Shown here: positions 12,528-25,226 of the stretch, piece by piece
How the letters are laid out: the number at the start of each line of letters is the position of its first letter
Position numbering within the stretch: position 1 is the stretch's first letter
From: Parasitella parasitica
Lineage: Eukaryota > Mucoromycota > Mucoromycetes > Mucorales > Mucoraceae
Assembly (NCBI GenBank): GCA_025201805.1
Contig: MU619384.1
Coordinates: 1-64,000, forward strand
Length of the DNA stretch: 64,000 bases
Direction of reading: 5' to 3'
Program-made: the position numbers and the translations under genes
Notes under the pieces: generated by a model
What the model was told of the DNA's origin: nothing
The model's database searches: none
What the model saw: the letters and a program-made list of their open reading frames with translations, nothing else

Positions 12528-15179
12528 TCAGAAGAATTTCTCAAAGATGCCTGATAATCCAGCGTGCGCTTTATGTCGAATTCCATGTGTTGAGGATGAT
12601 GTGATTTTGGAGGCCTTGACGATTGTTGTTGTAGTAGTAGTAGTAGTAGTAGTAGTAGTTGTGGTTGTAGTAGATTTAGTAGGGGTGGCTATGTTGGTTT
12701 CCATCAAGCAGTTGTCAGGTCCCTTGATTTTTTCTAAAATGTAAAATGTGTGATTTAAATACAGTGGTACCAACGCTATATACGAATGTACAATTATATA
12801 CCTTCTTTTTCGTTACTATCCTCACTGATGGTTCCATGCTGCAGTTGTTTCTGATGCTGATAATGGTAGCTATTAAACTTTGGTTGCCCATGATGATTGC
12901 TGCTGCTTTTTCTCCTTGTCAAGCTTTTAAGGTCACGTAGCACATTAGACCTTGAAATAGATGGTGTGGGGGGTAGCTCAGGAGTAATCGAGCGAGACGC
13001 TATGTCGGTGAGTGTTTGGTCTTGCTCGTTTCTAGCGCTTGATTTAGCATTGCCACTAGCCGCTCTCGAATGGTGGGGTGCTGCTGCTGCACCCGCTGAT
13101 TTGGGTCTTTCTATACTGGGATGTTTTTTATCGTAGGTGAGACGGCCTGTTGCTGCATGGCTGCCCAGTTGGATCCCGTTAAAAGACCGTGCCACTTGGT
13201 TTGCCTCAAGCCCTGTGTCAACCAAGCTTTTCAGAATACACAAGCGTGCCTTGTTGTTTGGAAGAGTAAACTTGTCTGACGATTTGAGCGACGAGTTCTC
13301 GGCATTGATTACTATTTGGAAAAGAAGGAGAAAAGAAAAGAAAAATAGGTTTTTTAAAAAAAAAACTATATACAAATTGTGCTTTTATCACTGTGGTACA
13401 GTATACAAACAACTTACGCTTTAGTAAAAGAAATCCTCGTAGCTCCTCTCTGTCGTAAAATATGGGTGGGCTTGGTACAGGTGGTGAAAATGGCTTTACG
13501 TCTTTGCTGTGCAGCACTTCCACTCTCCATGAATCTTGCTGATTGATCTTTTCGTAATATACAATGATGAATACATGCAAAAATTGTGATCGGATGCTGC
13601 TAGGATTGAACGTCTGCGTTTTTTTGCCTTCCATGAATACAATACAAACAATATCTACAAGTACACTAAACGAATAAATCAAGCTTGCCTCGCATCTTTA
13701 CAAAAGAATCATACACTACCATTGCCAATGTATCTCTTGCGGTGGACCTGCTGTGTGTCATGTTTTCGCAGAGGCATCAGTGCAGCAACATGATACATAA
13801 TTTCGTGGTCTCTCCAACAAGACGCATACGAGATATCGCCCGACTCACCGGCTACATATGAACGGGTGAGTATCTGATAAAAAAAAAGTCTGGCGTAAAA
13901 TGCTGTACACATACTCTTGGTATCCAGACCAGCAGCAAATCCTTTGTAGTCCTTTAATTTGACAGGTTTGCCTAGGACATTCAAGAACTTCTCAAATCCC
14001 GTCGAAATTCCTGTATTCGCAAACCATTCTTCCTCAGTTTGCTGCCCCTCGCTTACCGTCAATACTCCAAATTTGTATGATTTTGGTACCTTGATCAGCA
14101 TTATTAATTTGCGCGCACTTTTTTTCTTGTTTGTTCTTGGCTTACCCCTATTTCATCATATCTTAAAAATTCCTTTTCCAATCCTGCCATGATAGTAACT
14201 TGGGCGGAAATCTCTTTAAACAACCTAAAGTTGAGTTCTTGAAAGAGGAACAATAACGCTGCTCGCATCAGTTTTGTCGCTGTTGGCAGTACTGTGATCT
14301 GCGGGTTGTTGTTTTGCAGGAACGGCTGGTTTGTCATTCCCGTGATGATTGCTGATGAAAAACTTCGTTTTGGTCGATTTCGTCTTGTTTGTGGCTCAGG
14401 TTCTAAATCTAATTTGTGTAATTGGCCTAATGAATCTAGTTGCAGCATCAATTCGTTGGCGTCGAGTTCTTTTACAATGAATCCCATATTCAAGTCCTGA
14501 AATATATGAAAACCCATCAACAAAGAAAAAGAGAAAAAAAAATCGATCCTTTTTGTATATATACCTGCTTTGTTCGAACTATGATTCTGTATTGTGAATA
14601 TGGCTTCATCACTTCTTTTACTATCGATATCATGGCTAAATCAGTTTCCTCTTCCGTCATAGGTCCAATTAGCGTAATATAAGGCTTCCCAACAAAGTAA
14701 TTTCGAAACCAGTATGATTTTTCATCTATTTGATCCGGCCAAATAGTGCTGTAATCGACAGGCTGCTCGAACAGTATTCGTCCTGGCTCTCGACAGAAAT
14801 TGTTTTTGCCAACAGTTGAAAGATGCTCATTTTGAAATGATACTTGACAACAAATTTCCTTGATGTTGAGTATCTAAAAAAAAAAAAAAAAAATGTACGC
14901 CTGTGAGTGGCATTTCTGTATATTACGATAGATACTTGCCAGCGTCTTGATCATTGCTTGGTTCTGTTTGAACTTGGCATACTTCTCCAGCTTATTCAGT
15001 AGTTTGCATTTGTCTCGTTGTGAAATATCAAGTGCACGAATCAACAATTTGGTACTTTCTAATGTGGTTTGTACAATATCTTTTATGTCAAAGTTTCCTT
15101 TTTCGATATAACATAGAATAGTCTGGCATTGATCTAAAATCCACTGTTTACACTCGCTTGTTGTTGGTAAGTTGTTCAT
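12528..15179 (-). CDS. Rap-GAP domain GTPase-activating protein
   Basis: Eight exons: 15179-14940, 14873-14565, 14496-14146, 14089-13915, 13851-13720, 13654-13418, 13311-12802, 12733-12528; 719 residues. After an N-terminal helical region come Rap-GAP family signatures in order: YFVGKPYITLIGPM, YKFGVLTV, GFAAGLDTK, REIM-like HEIMYHVAALMP, RKRYIGND (the GND motif holding the catalytic Asn thumb) and FNPSSIRSQFLHVFIIVY. It should stimulate GTP hydrolysis by a Rap/Rheb-like small GTPase. The C-terminal 230 residues are low-complexity, with a polythreonine tract from a GTA repeat (12631-12659). Intron 1 fits only as GC-AG (donor GCAAGT). An alternative end reads through the last intron and stops after EGI. 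Two further clues: the gap of unknown bases lies just before the start, and tandem minus genes follow upstream. Confidence 0.85.
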
Positions 15180-15192
15180 ATCATATATATAC

Positions 15193-15202
15193 NNNNNNNN
15201 NN
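15193..15202. other. Assembly gap (10 N)
   Basis: Ten unknown bases next to an A run, 14 bases upstream of the Rap-GAP start codon. It probably marks a collapsed homopolymer or scaffold join of arbitrary size. Confidence 0.95.
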
Positions 15203-15471
15203 AAAAAAAAAAAAAAAGAAAAGAAAAGGGGGCGTAAAAGGAGAAGTGTATATATAAATATACAAACCTATAAACTATCGAAATATCATTGTGTAGATAC
15301 AGACTACTGGTACTAGTGCACAAACTGCTCATGTGTGTCTATGTGACCGTAGCAAGGCTTGGCTGTCTATACACACAAATAGGAGCCTACGCCATCATAA
15401 TATTACAATAATGGTGCGAAAGGATGATGGATGCATTTTATTTACGACTATTGTAATAAATTAAATCTTTC

Positions 15472-18400
15472 TTACAACGCACTGTTGTACAAATCTTTCA
15501 AAATTTCATTCTTCTTCAATATAACGCTAGTAGGCAGAAACGATTTAGGAGATTTTGTGTCTCTGGGTTGAGCTGCTGAGGGTATTGTGTTTTCGTTTTG
15601 CTGTAGTTGGTTGTGCAGCAAATCAGCATTCGCTGGTAGTTTACACACCTATACGATCATGTCAGTATACTGCATACATAGTCTCAGGACACATGCCGGA
15701 TACTTTACCCATCCTTTCTTTTCGAATGATTCAATCAATCGACCATAGAGCGCAGATGCCTTCAAGGTGGATGCAGATCCAAAAAGCATCAGCTTGCTTT
15801 TTGCACGAGTTACAGCAACGTTTAATCGGCGCCAATCTCTCAACAGATCACCTGCATTGCCTTGATTGTTGCTGCGAACCAGCGATATCAGAATGCAGTC
15901 TTTGTCTCTGCCTTGGTACTTGTCAATGGTGGCAATCTCAATGTTTTGTCTCGACTTCAGCAGCTGTGAGATGATCCGGAGCTGCGATCTGTACACAGAA
16001 ACCACTGCCAAGTCTTCTTCAGCTATGCCGCTTTGTACCAGCGTTTCAGTCACTTGAAATACTAGCTGTGCCTCTCCTTCATTCTGCAAAAAACTGCCGA
16101 GCGGTCGACTTTCTTTGCAGGTTAATTCGTCAGTGTTAACAAATACAACGCTCCGAGCTGGATCCAGCACTGATTTCAGCCAGCAATGGCTGTCTTCTGC
16201 GAAGCTGCATTTGCTGAATGCATGCATTGACCTCAGTCCAACATCCAACTGGGGTATATTCAGACATCTTGATGCTACCTGATGGTTGCCGCACTTTAGT
16301 TTGCCGTCATAGATCAGCGAGTTGGATACCTGCATGATTTCTCTGTTCATGCGGTATTGGTGCTCCAGGTAGCTGATGGATTCAGGCCTTGCTTTCGCCA
16401 AGATTGCAAATAGGGATTTATCCAATCCTCCTTCAGTTGCCTCTTTGTTACGAACAATGGGTGGCAACTGATACACATCTCCTACGAGGACAAATTTTTT
16501 GGCATATCGAAGGGGTCCAATGCATGTCGGCAGTGTGATCTGTGATGCTTCATCTATTATGCAATAATCAAACTCTCGTTTTTGTAACAAGACGCTAGAA
16601 AGAAGATACAACGTGTGTTTAATACAGAGCTCTTTTCTTCTTCTTTTTTTTTTTTCAAGCAATCGGTGCAACTTACTGTCCTATGCCGAGGCAAGTAACA
16701 CCCACCACCTTTTTAGAATCATAAAATTTCTTCATTTCATCCACTGTCGCAATTGTTCTGTTATTGGATGGCACACAGTCCTGCATGGCCGGCATCACTT
16801 TGTCAAGGTTGCCCAGCCTCAGGACATCAACGCCATGTTCCCGCACCTTGATCAGCACATTGTCCAGAGCAGTGTGTGTGTAAGCAGCCACCAGCACAGT
16901 CTTGTTCTGTCCCACCAAATAATGAATGATCTCTGCTGTGGTGGTTGTCTTGCCAGTGCCCGGCATACCCAAAATCAGACTATAATCCTCTGCCTGTATC
17001 ACTCGCTTCAGCGCCTTTCGCTGGTCTGGGTTCATGTTGGGTGTAGGCGGTATATGAGGCACTGCTGTCTGATAATCTGGCTTCTTTAAATCAATAATAA
17101 GCTCGCGTAACCTTGCTGTCCTGGAGCCAGCCGACTTTGCTGTCAACATGACAAGGTTATTACGCAGCATGCCCATGCCAGTCGACATTTCATCCTTGTC
17201 GATACGGTATTGCATGTCCAGGAGCGAGTAGTAGCCTTTGGCGTCATTTTTGAGATGAATAAACGAGTTGAATGTCTGGTTGTTGAGAGGATCAAAGGTC
17301 GCATCTGCAGGCTGTGGTGGATTCCGCAGCGGTTCATTGAGGCTGAGCACGATCTCGGTTGACGATAGGAGGCTAACAAACCCCATAGCCAAATTAATAT
17401 GGCCTTGCATGCTAGATACAACAATAGGATCACCTACCGACATGTTGCAGAGCAAAGGGCGGCTAATTTGGTTTTCAGCGCGCACAAAGCAGTATTTCCA
17501 CAGTGAACTTTCAGGGTCAACGTTGCTATCAGATATATTCAGCTTCATGTTGGCGAGACATCTACCCGACATTTCACGGATTTCCGCAGGTTGGCTCCAG
17601 ATATCCTTGCGGATATAGTCAATGTCAGTTTCCTCTTGATCCAACAGTTCCCACCAATGCTTGAAAAAGCTGCTGGTAGACTCTGTCAAATGGTCGGTCT
17701 TGTCATCAAACAGCTTATAGAGCCCACTTGTTGCTCCATTTCCGCTTTCCACAGCTTTATGATATATCGTACAAGCATCATTTATGTAGCAATACTGGCA
17801 ACTGTGGCTGTTCTTGATCATCGGAGGCAAGTTGGTGCTATTGCAAGCAATCGCCAAGTAGTTTCGTGCCATGATTAAAGTGCGCAAGTCGTTTCTAGAC
17901 GATGGAACGAGATATAAACTGTTGACCTTGGAATAGTACAGAATACCCGCGCCAATGTCAACATCTATAGCCATGTTTTATGTATATGTATGTATATATA
18001 TATATAAGTATTTCGTGCTGCAGCGAATAGCCATCACATCTTACCATATCGATCACTCATCAGAAGAGTGTATAGTAGTGTCTGTGCTCGATTTGTGATG
18101 AATTTAGACGCTTTACCAGTCTTTAGTTCAAAAGGTACAGTCAGCACTCTGTTGGTTGGGCTTAATTTTAGCTGGACAGAAGCATCTACCATGCCCTTTA
18201 GGCCAAAAGTTGGGCTCCACAAATGCTCCTCAATATCCAGTACTTTGCAGATAGACACAGATGTACACCCCATTTCAGTTTCTGGATTTGCGCCCATGTT
18301 TTTGCTGACTCGCGCTTCTGGCCGTGGATATTCATTCACAAACTTGGTGCCAAATTCATGAATATGGCCTACGTATTCCATCAATATGTTTATGGCTGTC

Positions 18401-19571
18401 TCCTCATCCTGATCCATGGCATACAGCTCTTCTAGCGAATTCGTCACAACATGGTTTATCTGTTTCTTGATGTTCTTGAATGAAAAATCATTCGTTTGTA
18501 GCGTGTTCTGTAGCACTGTGTGGATAATATTCCCGTGTACCAGTGCCTCTGTGTATTCACTGACGCCTCGAACTTTTAGCTGTAAAAACGACTTGCGGAG
18601 GCACGAATAACTATCGGCCACAGCAGTGCAAGAAATTAGTCGATCTGGGTGAACCACAATAAAATTCTTCTGGTTATCAATGATAATTTCTTTGACGCTT
18701 GTTGTATAGGGTATATGTACTACATCGCCAACTACAACTCTAGTCTGCTCCCATTCTTGTCGTAATCTGGCGGTAATGGCTTGATTTTCGTCCTCTTGGA
18801 TTAACACCAGGACCTTTTTTCTGAATGTTGGTATATGTATATTTTTTTTTACTAGCTCATTGTGTATTTCCTGGTGAAAAATCATACCTTCTCATTGAAT
18901 TTATCGTCGTTCATTGTGTAAGTCTGTTTCGTCATGCTAGCCACAAGATATCGAATGAATTTTCGCCGCTTTTCCTGTGTGTGTGTGTGTGTGTGTGTGT
19001 TAAGGTTTGATTACATTTCCATTTACAAACAGGATATTATTTTCTTACCCTTGGAGGGACAGAACAAACAGACTCAATTGTTAGTTGCGAAGGACATGCC
19101 TCTTCTGCTTTGATCAAATCATTCAGTTCATCCATGTCCAAATCATCAAACATATCGCTATTCATTGTCGTTTCTGCTTTTTTGTTTGCCATGACAATGG
19201 CAGATAGGTCTAATTCATCCAAGGCAATGTCATCTCCAAACATATCATCGTCATCGTCATCGCTATCGTTACTTTGTTTGCTAACTGAAACTAGAGTTGA
19301 TCCAGGCATATGATCTAATAACCAATTGCTTCTTGTTAATATGCTATCGAAGGCTCCAAAGTTTTTCTCTACCAATTTTCTGCCGTTTCTGCACACTAAC
19401 CGAGAGTACACTACTGTTTGGTGTTATTAACTTGGATTTGTTCATTTTATGATTAGCGTGCAATGAAAAAGAAGCTGTATTATCTGTTTCCCTGGAAAGA
19501 ATTTTGTAAACATCCGCGCGCATACTTTTTGTTACGCGAATAGCGTGCTTCAATTTTTCAAGTCTCATCAT
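15472..19571 (-). CDS. DNA2: DNA2 nuclease-helicase
   Basis: Seven exons: 19571-19432, 19388-19049, 18974-18888, 18813-18045, 17964-16677, 16594-15709, 15648-15472; 1228 residues. It processes Okazaki flaps and resects DNA ends. The RecB-type nuclease motif FELKTGK is present, as are four Fe-S cysteines (Cys260, Cys501, Cys504, Cys510; spacing CxxCx5C). The SF1 helicase shows Walker A GMPGTGKTTT, Walker B DEAS, HQYRMN, DKYQGRDKD and RRLNVAVTRAK. Length and order match fungal DNA2. Two junctions are less sure: intron 1 is only 43 bases, and intron 3 is taken to end at AAAAAAG before VLVLIQED; a shorter intron would add about 14 residues. The N-terminus is acidic and low-complexity, as usual in the family. 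NXT1 lies upstream on the same strand. Confidence 0.93.
18976..19000. repeat. GT dinucleotide repeat in a DNA2 intron
   Basis: About 12 GT units. On the gene strand they form a CA run ending directly in the CAG splice acceptor of DNA2 exon 3, so length changes here alter the polypyrimidine/acceptor context. Confidence 0.85.
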
Positions 19572-19663
19572 TATAACTGGAATTAGCTTTTAAAGGTATT
19601 CATATTTTATTTACATAAACATCGACTAGTTTTTATAATACTGAGATAGTCTCTTTTTCCTAT

Positions 19664-20239
19664 TTAAACAAATCTACAAATACCAGTTAATTGATTCAAT
19701 AGATACCCAATTTCACAAAATCTTTACCTAAAGTTATCACTCTGAACATAATAATTGCCAGCTTGTTTTTCATCCGGCATCAATATAAATGTTTGTGAAA
19801 ATGTACGTTTGGATGGATTATCACCGTATTTGACTGTACCGGTAGTATTGATGAGAATACCGCAGGACCCTTGAGCATTGACGGTTGCTGGAAGTGGGTG
19901 ACAATCATAAACATCAATTTCATGATGAGACATGGGCAGTCTTCCCAAAAATTCAGAATACTGTTGTGCTCCAGAAAAGGCGTTACCTAGCAACAACAAC
20001 AACCATATTAATACTTCATTGCTATATCCCTATAGTAACCAGTCAACCGACTTACCGTTCCATAAGATAGCTGAATTATCACGGTATAAAGATCCAAGAT
20101 TCTAAAGACATTTAAATATTTGTTTTGTTAGATTTTTTGTTGTCGAAAGCCTTACTTGTCGTTGTGTATCGTAATTAGGATAGAAAAATTGAATGAATTG
20201 TTCGGTGCTCTTTTCTGCAACTCCAACTATTACATCCAT
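19664..20239 (-). CDS. NXT1: NXT1/p15-like NTF2-fold mRNA export factor
   Basis: Four exons: 20239-20156, 20101-20056, 19986-19728, 19673-19664; 132 residues, close to the 140 of human NXT1. Family motifs in order are FIQFFYPNYD, LYRDNSAILWNGN, SEFLGRLP, IDVYDCHPLP, GTVKYGDN, SQTFILMP and a final SDNFRFV. NXT1 binds the NTF2-like domain of the mRNA exporter TAP/Mex67 and helps carry mRNPs through nuclear pores. The last coding exon is only 10 bases, adding the closing RFV and stop. The start is the only Met before the conserved helix. Baker's yeast uses the unrelated-looking Mtr2; this gene is the animal-like form kept by many other fungi. Confidence 0.9.
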
Positions 20240-20843
20240 ATTGATTGTGTTGATTGAGGTGAATGAAAAGAAGAAAAAAAAAAGTGTTTTGTTACAAACG
20301 AAAATGGAAAAGCCACCTTTTTATCTGGAGGAGGTTCTTGATATAGCTGCGCTACTAAAAATCATGCAGCACTGTCAATTAGCGTACATATCATCACTCC
20401 AGTTCCTGTGGTATCTTCTTTCGTCATGTTACATTCCTGCAATCGAGTAAATCAAACTTGATTCGAATGGATTATGTTCCTTCTTTACTGAAATTCACAA
20501 TTGTGTACCAGTGGCATAGTGGCCATCATGCTAATGAAGCAAAGGTTCATCGATTAGAAGATTATTATCACTATACAAGGTGTAAACAAACAGCAACTAT
20601 GCCTATGTCTTGTCAGCGCAAAGCCCTGATAGTATGAGCTTGTTGTTTTAAATTTGGTATTTTCTCCTCATAAAGGCTGGATAAAATAATATATTCCGAG
20701 TGATTTAATTACATAATTTCATCTTTTGGCCGATTCAAAGTGGTCAGATCCACACCAAATGGTTTCCCAGAGGTCGTACCTAATACTATTCACTTCCAAT
20801 GTAACTTTTTTTTTCAGCTAAATATAACAAAAAGACATTGTCT

Positions 20844-21107
20844 TTAATTTCTTGGCTGACCATACACCATATACATTTCATACATCATTGGTAAACGTCT
20901 TTGTCTACCACAAAGTGTATAAGCTTCAAAAATAGAATTACGCCAACATGTGGAATCACTTGAATATTTATGGTTACACATGTATTTTGCACTTGAAGAC
21001 AACAATAATTTACTTTTTTTATTGTAAACTTGCAGGAATTCGAGTGATTTATCATTGTAATTTGCTATAATTGTCTGTAAATATCGAGAATATTCAAAAA
21101 TGGACAA
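20844..21107 (-). CDS. Unrecognised small open frame
   Basis: An 87-codon frame from ATG to TAA. The C-terminal half (from CNHKYSSDSTCWRNSIF onward) is not low-complexity and has three cysteines, which is unlike the random frames around it. It could be a small gene, the last exon of a longer one, or a relic. No domain or function can be given. Confidence 0.2.
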   Translation of the reverse strand: MSIFEYSRYLQTIIANYNDKSLEFLQVYNKKSKLLLSSSAKYMCNHKYSSDSTCWRNSIFEAYTLCGRQRRLPMMYEMYMVYGQPRN

Positions 21108-21263
21108 GGATGCCGATTGATTTGCTTTGTTTCATGAGGTTTCGAACGATGGATTGCAATGATTTAAACAGTCCAGGAAAAAAAGGCAGCAGTATCTCAA
21201 GTTTGAAACTCCAAGAGCACAAGGTTCATCCATCTCGTTTATTTTTTTTTGTTTTTTCGTTAT

Positions 21264-21265
<2 letters not shown>

Positions 21266-21325
<60 letters not shown>
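21266..21325 (+). repeat. 60-base poly(T) tract in the TBL1-like leader
   Basis: Uninterrupted T run ending 24 bases upstream of the TBL1-like start codon; it must be promoter or 5' UTR. Poly(dA:dT) tracts of this type usually exclude nucleosomes in fungal promoters. Confidence 0.9.
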
Positions 21326-21330
<5 letters not shown>

Positions 21331-21349
21331 CTAAAATTATTACGCGAAA

Positions 21350-23431
21350 ATGGTTCTTACAAGTGAAGAAATAAACATTATTGTTTATAAATATCTGCAA
21401 GAGTCTGGTAAAATTTAATTTTAAAATTGCCATTTTTATTATATTATCAACATTTAACACACATGTTACTTTAGGTTTTCGGCACACCTCGTTTGCTTTT
21501 CAATATGAAAGTCAAGTGGAAAAGTCCACTTATCGTGACGCCCAAATACAGCCAGGTGCACTGATAAACATCATTCACAAGGGCCTTCAGTTTATGGAGA
21601 TAGAAGCTCATATGAATGAGGTTCGTCCACAGTCAGACATCGGGAGAGTGTTGTATTTACAGCCTTTGAAAATAGGAAGGTGAATTGGTTGAATGTAATG
21701 TCCCGTTTTCCCTTTTAGAGCCTCATACATGCCACATCAGTTCAGACCATGTTGAAAACGAATCTTTATTATCGTCATCTAGTAAATCACAATCAGCGGC
21801 AACAGCAGTGAGTGCTGCGTTATCGTCGTCAACTGCATCAACCGTTACGTCAGGAAAAAGAAAGAGTAAAGAAGAAAAGAGGCAGCAAAAAGATAGGGAA
21901 AAGAGAGCAAAAAAAGAAATAATCATGGAAGACGAAGAGATGCCAGCAAACAATCGCGTTAAAGAGGAATCGAAGATTGATAATTCACTAGTTGAGAAAA
22001 AGAGCAACGGCACCTCCTCGACATCTTTAGCAGCAGCATCTGTAGCAGTATCGAGAGACATGGACGAGGAAATGAGCGAAACACAACCTAGCAGCACAGA
22101 GATAAGACCTGAAGACGTTGTCATTCTTCAAGGTCATCAAAGCGAAGTCTTTTCTTGCGCTTGGAATCCTGTCATTTCTTCGCTCCTCGCATCAGGGTAA
22201 AATTTAGTTCTAATTGACGGTATTGTGTGGTTTTTCTTTTGTGCATATACTAATAAGTCAATGACTAGTTCTGGAGATGCTACAGCCAGATTATGGGAAG
22301 TTCCAGAAGGAAAAGATAGAACAGCCGAACCTATCGTATTGAATCATCTACCCAACATGAACGACAACAAAGATGTTACAACACTAGATTGGAATGTGAG
22401 TTTTTTCTTACGTGATATCTGCCATTTCATCCGGTAAACTAATGCGTCTGTGTGAATAGCCTTCGGGAAGTTTATTAGTAACGGGCTCATACGATGGTCA
22501 AGCACGTATTTGGACACAAAAAGGTCAATTGCGCTTCGTAATGGCACACCATAGAGGACCTATTTTCTCGTTGAAATGGAACATGAAAGGAGATCTCATT
22601 TTAAGTGGCAGTGCAGATACAACAACTATTATTTGGGATCCTGAAACTGGCGAGATGAAGCAACAATTCGAACTTCACAGTTGTAAGGCAGAGAATGCGT
22701 CGTATATTTTTTTTTTCTTTTTGTTTTAATCACTTGTTTTTTTTTTCCTTTCGTAGTGGCAATCCTTGACGTTGATTGGATGGACAATACAACATTTGCA
22801 TCTTGTTCTTCAGATAAGACTATATACGTTTGTCGAGTTGGATCAGCAAAACCTCTAAAAAAGTGGGTTGGTCATGAAGATGAAGTCAACGCAGTTCGTT
22901 GGGACCCTACAGGGCAATATCTCGCCTCGTGTTCTGACGATATGACTACCAAAATTTGGAGTATGGCATCAGACGAACCCATTCAAGTGATTAGAGGGCA
23001 TAGTCTTCAAATTTATACACTGCAATGGGCACCATATACACAGAAAGACATATCGAGTAGTTCACCGAGGATATTAGCGACCGCTAGTTTCGATGCTACA
23101 GTTCGCATCTGGGATGCACTTAACGGAACTTGTTTACATGTACTCAAAAACCACAACGAGGCAGTCTATTCCATCTCATTTAGCCCTGATGCTCGTCTGT
23201 TGGCGTCTGGTAGTTTCGATGAGGTTTTAAATGTGTGGGATGCCAAGGTAATAGGGCTTCTGTGGTAAGCTTTTATGATTGACTAATTTATATCTATAGG
23301 ATGGAGAGCTAAAAAAGACATTTAAAGCAAATGGCGGCATATTTGAAGTGCATTTCAATAAGACTGGCGACAAGCTGGCAGCATGTACTTCAAATAAGCA
23401 AGTTGTCATACTGAGTCATATGAAAAACTAA
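21350..23431 (+). CDS. TBL1/Sif2-like LisH-WD40 corepressor subunit
   Basis: Seven exons: 21350-21407, 21475-21679, 21741-22196, 22269-22395, 22460-22682, 22757-23247, 23300-23431; 563 residues. The N-terminus is a LisH motif ([17 protein letters not shown]) used for tetramerisation. A charged, Ser/Ala/Lys-rich linker follows, then a WD40 propeller from about residue 230 to the end, with repeated [29 protein letters not shown] and [13 protein letters not shown] units. It closely follows animal TBL1/TBLR1, the core of the SMRT/NCoR-HDAC3 complex; the yeast counterpart is Sif2 in Set3C. A nuclear corepressor role is inferred. The second junction was chosen because only the acceptor at 21740 keeps the frame. 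The start is fixed by the LisH motif. Confidence 0.93.
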
Positions 23432-23754
23432 CTTTTTTTTTTTTTTCCCTTATTTCTTTCTAATACACATATACTTTTTTAATGTAATTAAGCTTCAATG
23501 GTATCCTAGCAAAGCGAGTGCCAGATACCATTTTTCCTTTTTCCGTTTTATTTTTTTTCTCTCTGTAATTTTCGCAACGGCGTGCAGCAGCCTTACTGAT
23601 TTGCGCAAGATTGTCTGATCCTATGCAGTTTTTCCCAGCTAAAATCAAGTGATTTGGCTGATTGGACGATTTAAGCATTAAATAACATGTATTTTTTTAT
23701 TTTTATTTTTTTCACTCTTTGTTTTCCTTTTATCAGTACATATACGTATCCAAG
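23432..23754. other. Intergenic, TBL1-like to ATG14
   Basis: A T run (about 23432-23447) just after the TBL1-like stop and T-rich DNA before the ATG14 start. No gene or clear site. Confidence 0.5.
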
Positions 23755-24051
23755 ATGAGTTGTGGCTATTGTCATTTACCACTTCGCAAGTTCTATTGTG
23801 CTGATTGTATGCACGACAAGTAAGTTATTGAATACAGGCATCACCATCCTCATTCACACTATTTGAATAGAAAAGAAAAAAACTTACAAGAACTAGATAC
23901 AATCGTGCCTGAAAGAGATAATGCGGTAGCAGCCGCGGAAGATTATTACGAAAAGACAAGTTACATTCAGCAATTAATAGCAGAGAAGAATAAAAGAGCG
24001 AACAATGTGGAAACGCTACGCTCAAACCACACAAGCGTGTTGAACGATTGT

Positions 24052-24127
<76 letters not shown>

Positions 24128-25142
24128 GAAAAGCAACTGATCAAAGAACGGCAGAGCCAGATTAAAGAGAAGCGATCATTACTTCAAGATGCCATCAAAA
24201 GAAAATCCCAGGCACCAAAGACATTGGATAACTCGACTGTGCTAAAAAATTGGCAAAGAACGCATAAGATGACAATTGGAACTCGACGCATCTTGGTTAA
24301 AGAGGCTACTTCATTGTTTGAATTGAAGCCTGGCGTAGTAGAAGAGCCAGAGATATCAGGGCTTGCTGCTTCTAATGCAGCCTCCATTGCTGCTGTCAAT
24401 AGCTTGTTGAATCAATCAATTGAATTACCTCCATTCAGCCCGTCCACTTCAGGTTTGCCAACAGAAACCAAGGAGGATCTGTATATATGTGGTGTTACGT
24501 TACCGACAAGATTGATCGATGTATCAAGTATGCAGATCGAGGCAATATTTATTGGAAAAAGTGCAGATTAACAAACTTTTTTGTTTTGTTTTGTTTAGAG
24601 TACCCTAAAGAAGAGCTTAATGCGCCTGTTGGTTTAGTTGTTCATATGCTTGGTTTAATTGTCCGCTATTTAGGGATCAAATTACCCTTCTTGATCATGC
24701 AGAAAGGTACAAGGCCATATATTCGCACTATTAAAGGTAGCATCCAGCTATGGCATAGTGACAGGTAATGACAACCACAAAATCCCTTCCCTCCCCCCTT
24801 CCCCCTCCCACCACCACCACTACCACACACAAAAAAAAAAGCTTTATACATACATGTCCTTTCCCTTATATTCTGTTGTGAAAAGGTTGCATCTGCCAAT
24901 CAATTATAACGATATTAATGAATTTGATGTTTTCAGGAAAATGCCGCTATTTCTCGAAGATGACGATAAAAATTTCAAGAAATTCGTCAACGGTATGGCA
25001 ATGTTAAACTACAATCTTGCTTACCTATGTTATACCCAAAATGTCAAGATACCTGTTAGCCAAACAGCCAATACACTTCAAAGCTTGATGGCTTGCTGTC
25101 AAGCATCTGATCTGGGAACGTAAGCTTACAACATTTTGAGGA

Positions 25143-25226
<84 letters not shown>

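Larger units (their letters stand above)
20240..21349. other. Divergent intergenic region, NXT1 to TBL1-like
   Basis: Holds the promoters of NXT1 (-) and the TBL1-like gene (+). A minus-strand open frame at 20844-21107 (87 codons) has some coding-like composition but matches nothing I recognise. A 60-base T run (21266-21325) lies 24 bases before the TBL1-like ATG. The remainder is AT-rich and featureless. Confidence 0.5.

Noticed and set aside
12028..12586. Minus-strand frames rich in phenylalanine
   Set aside because: They are translated poly(A)/poly(T) runs.
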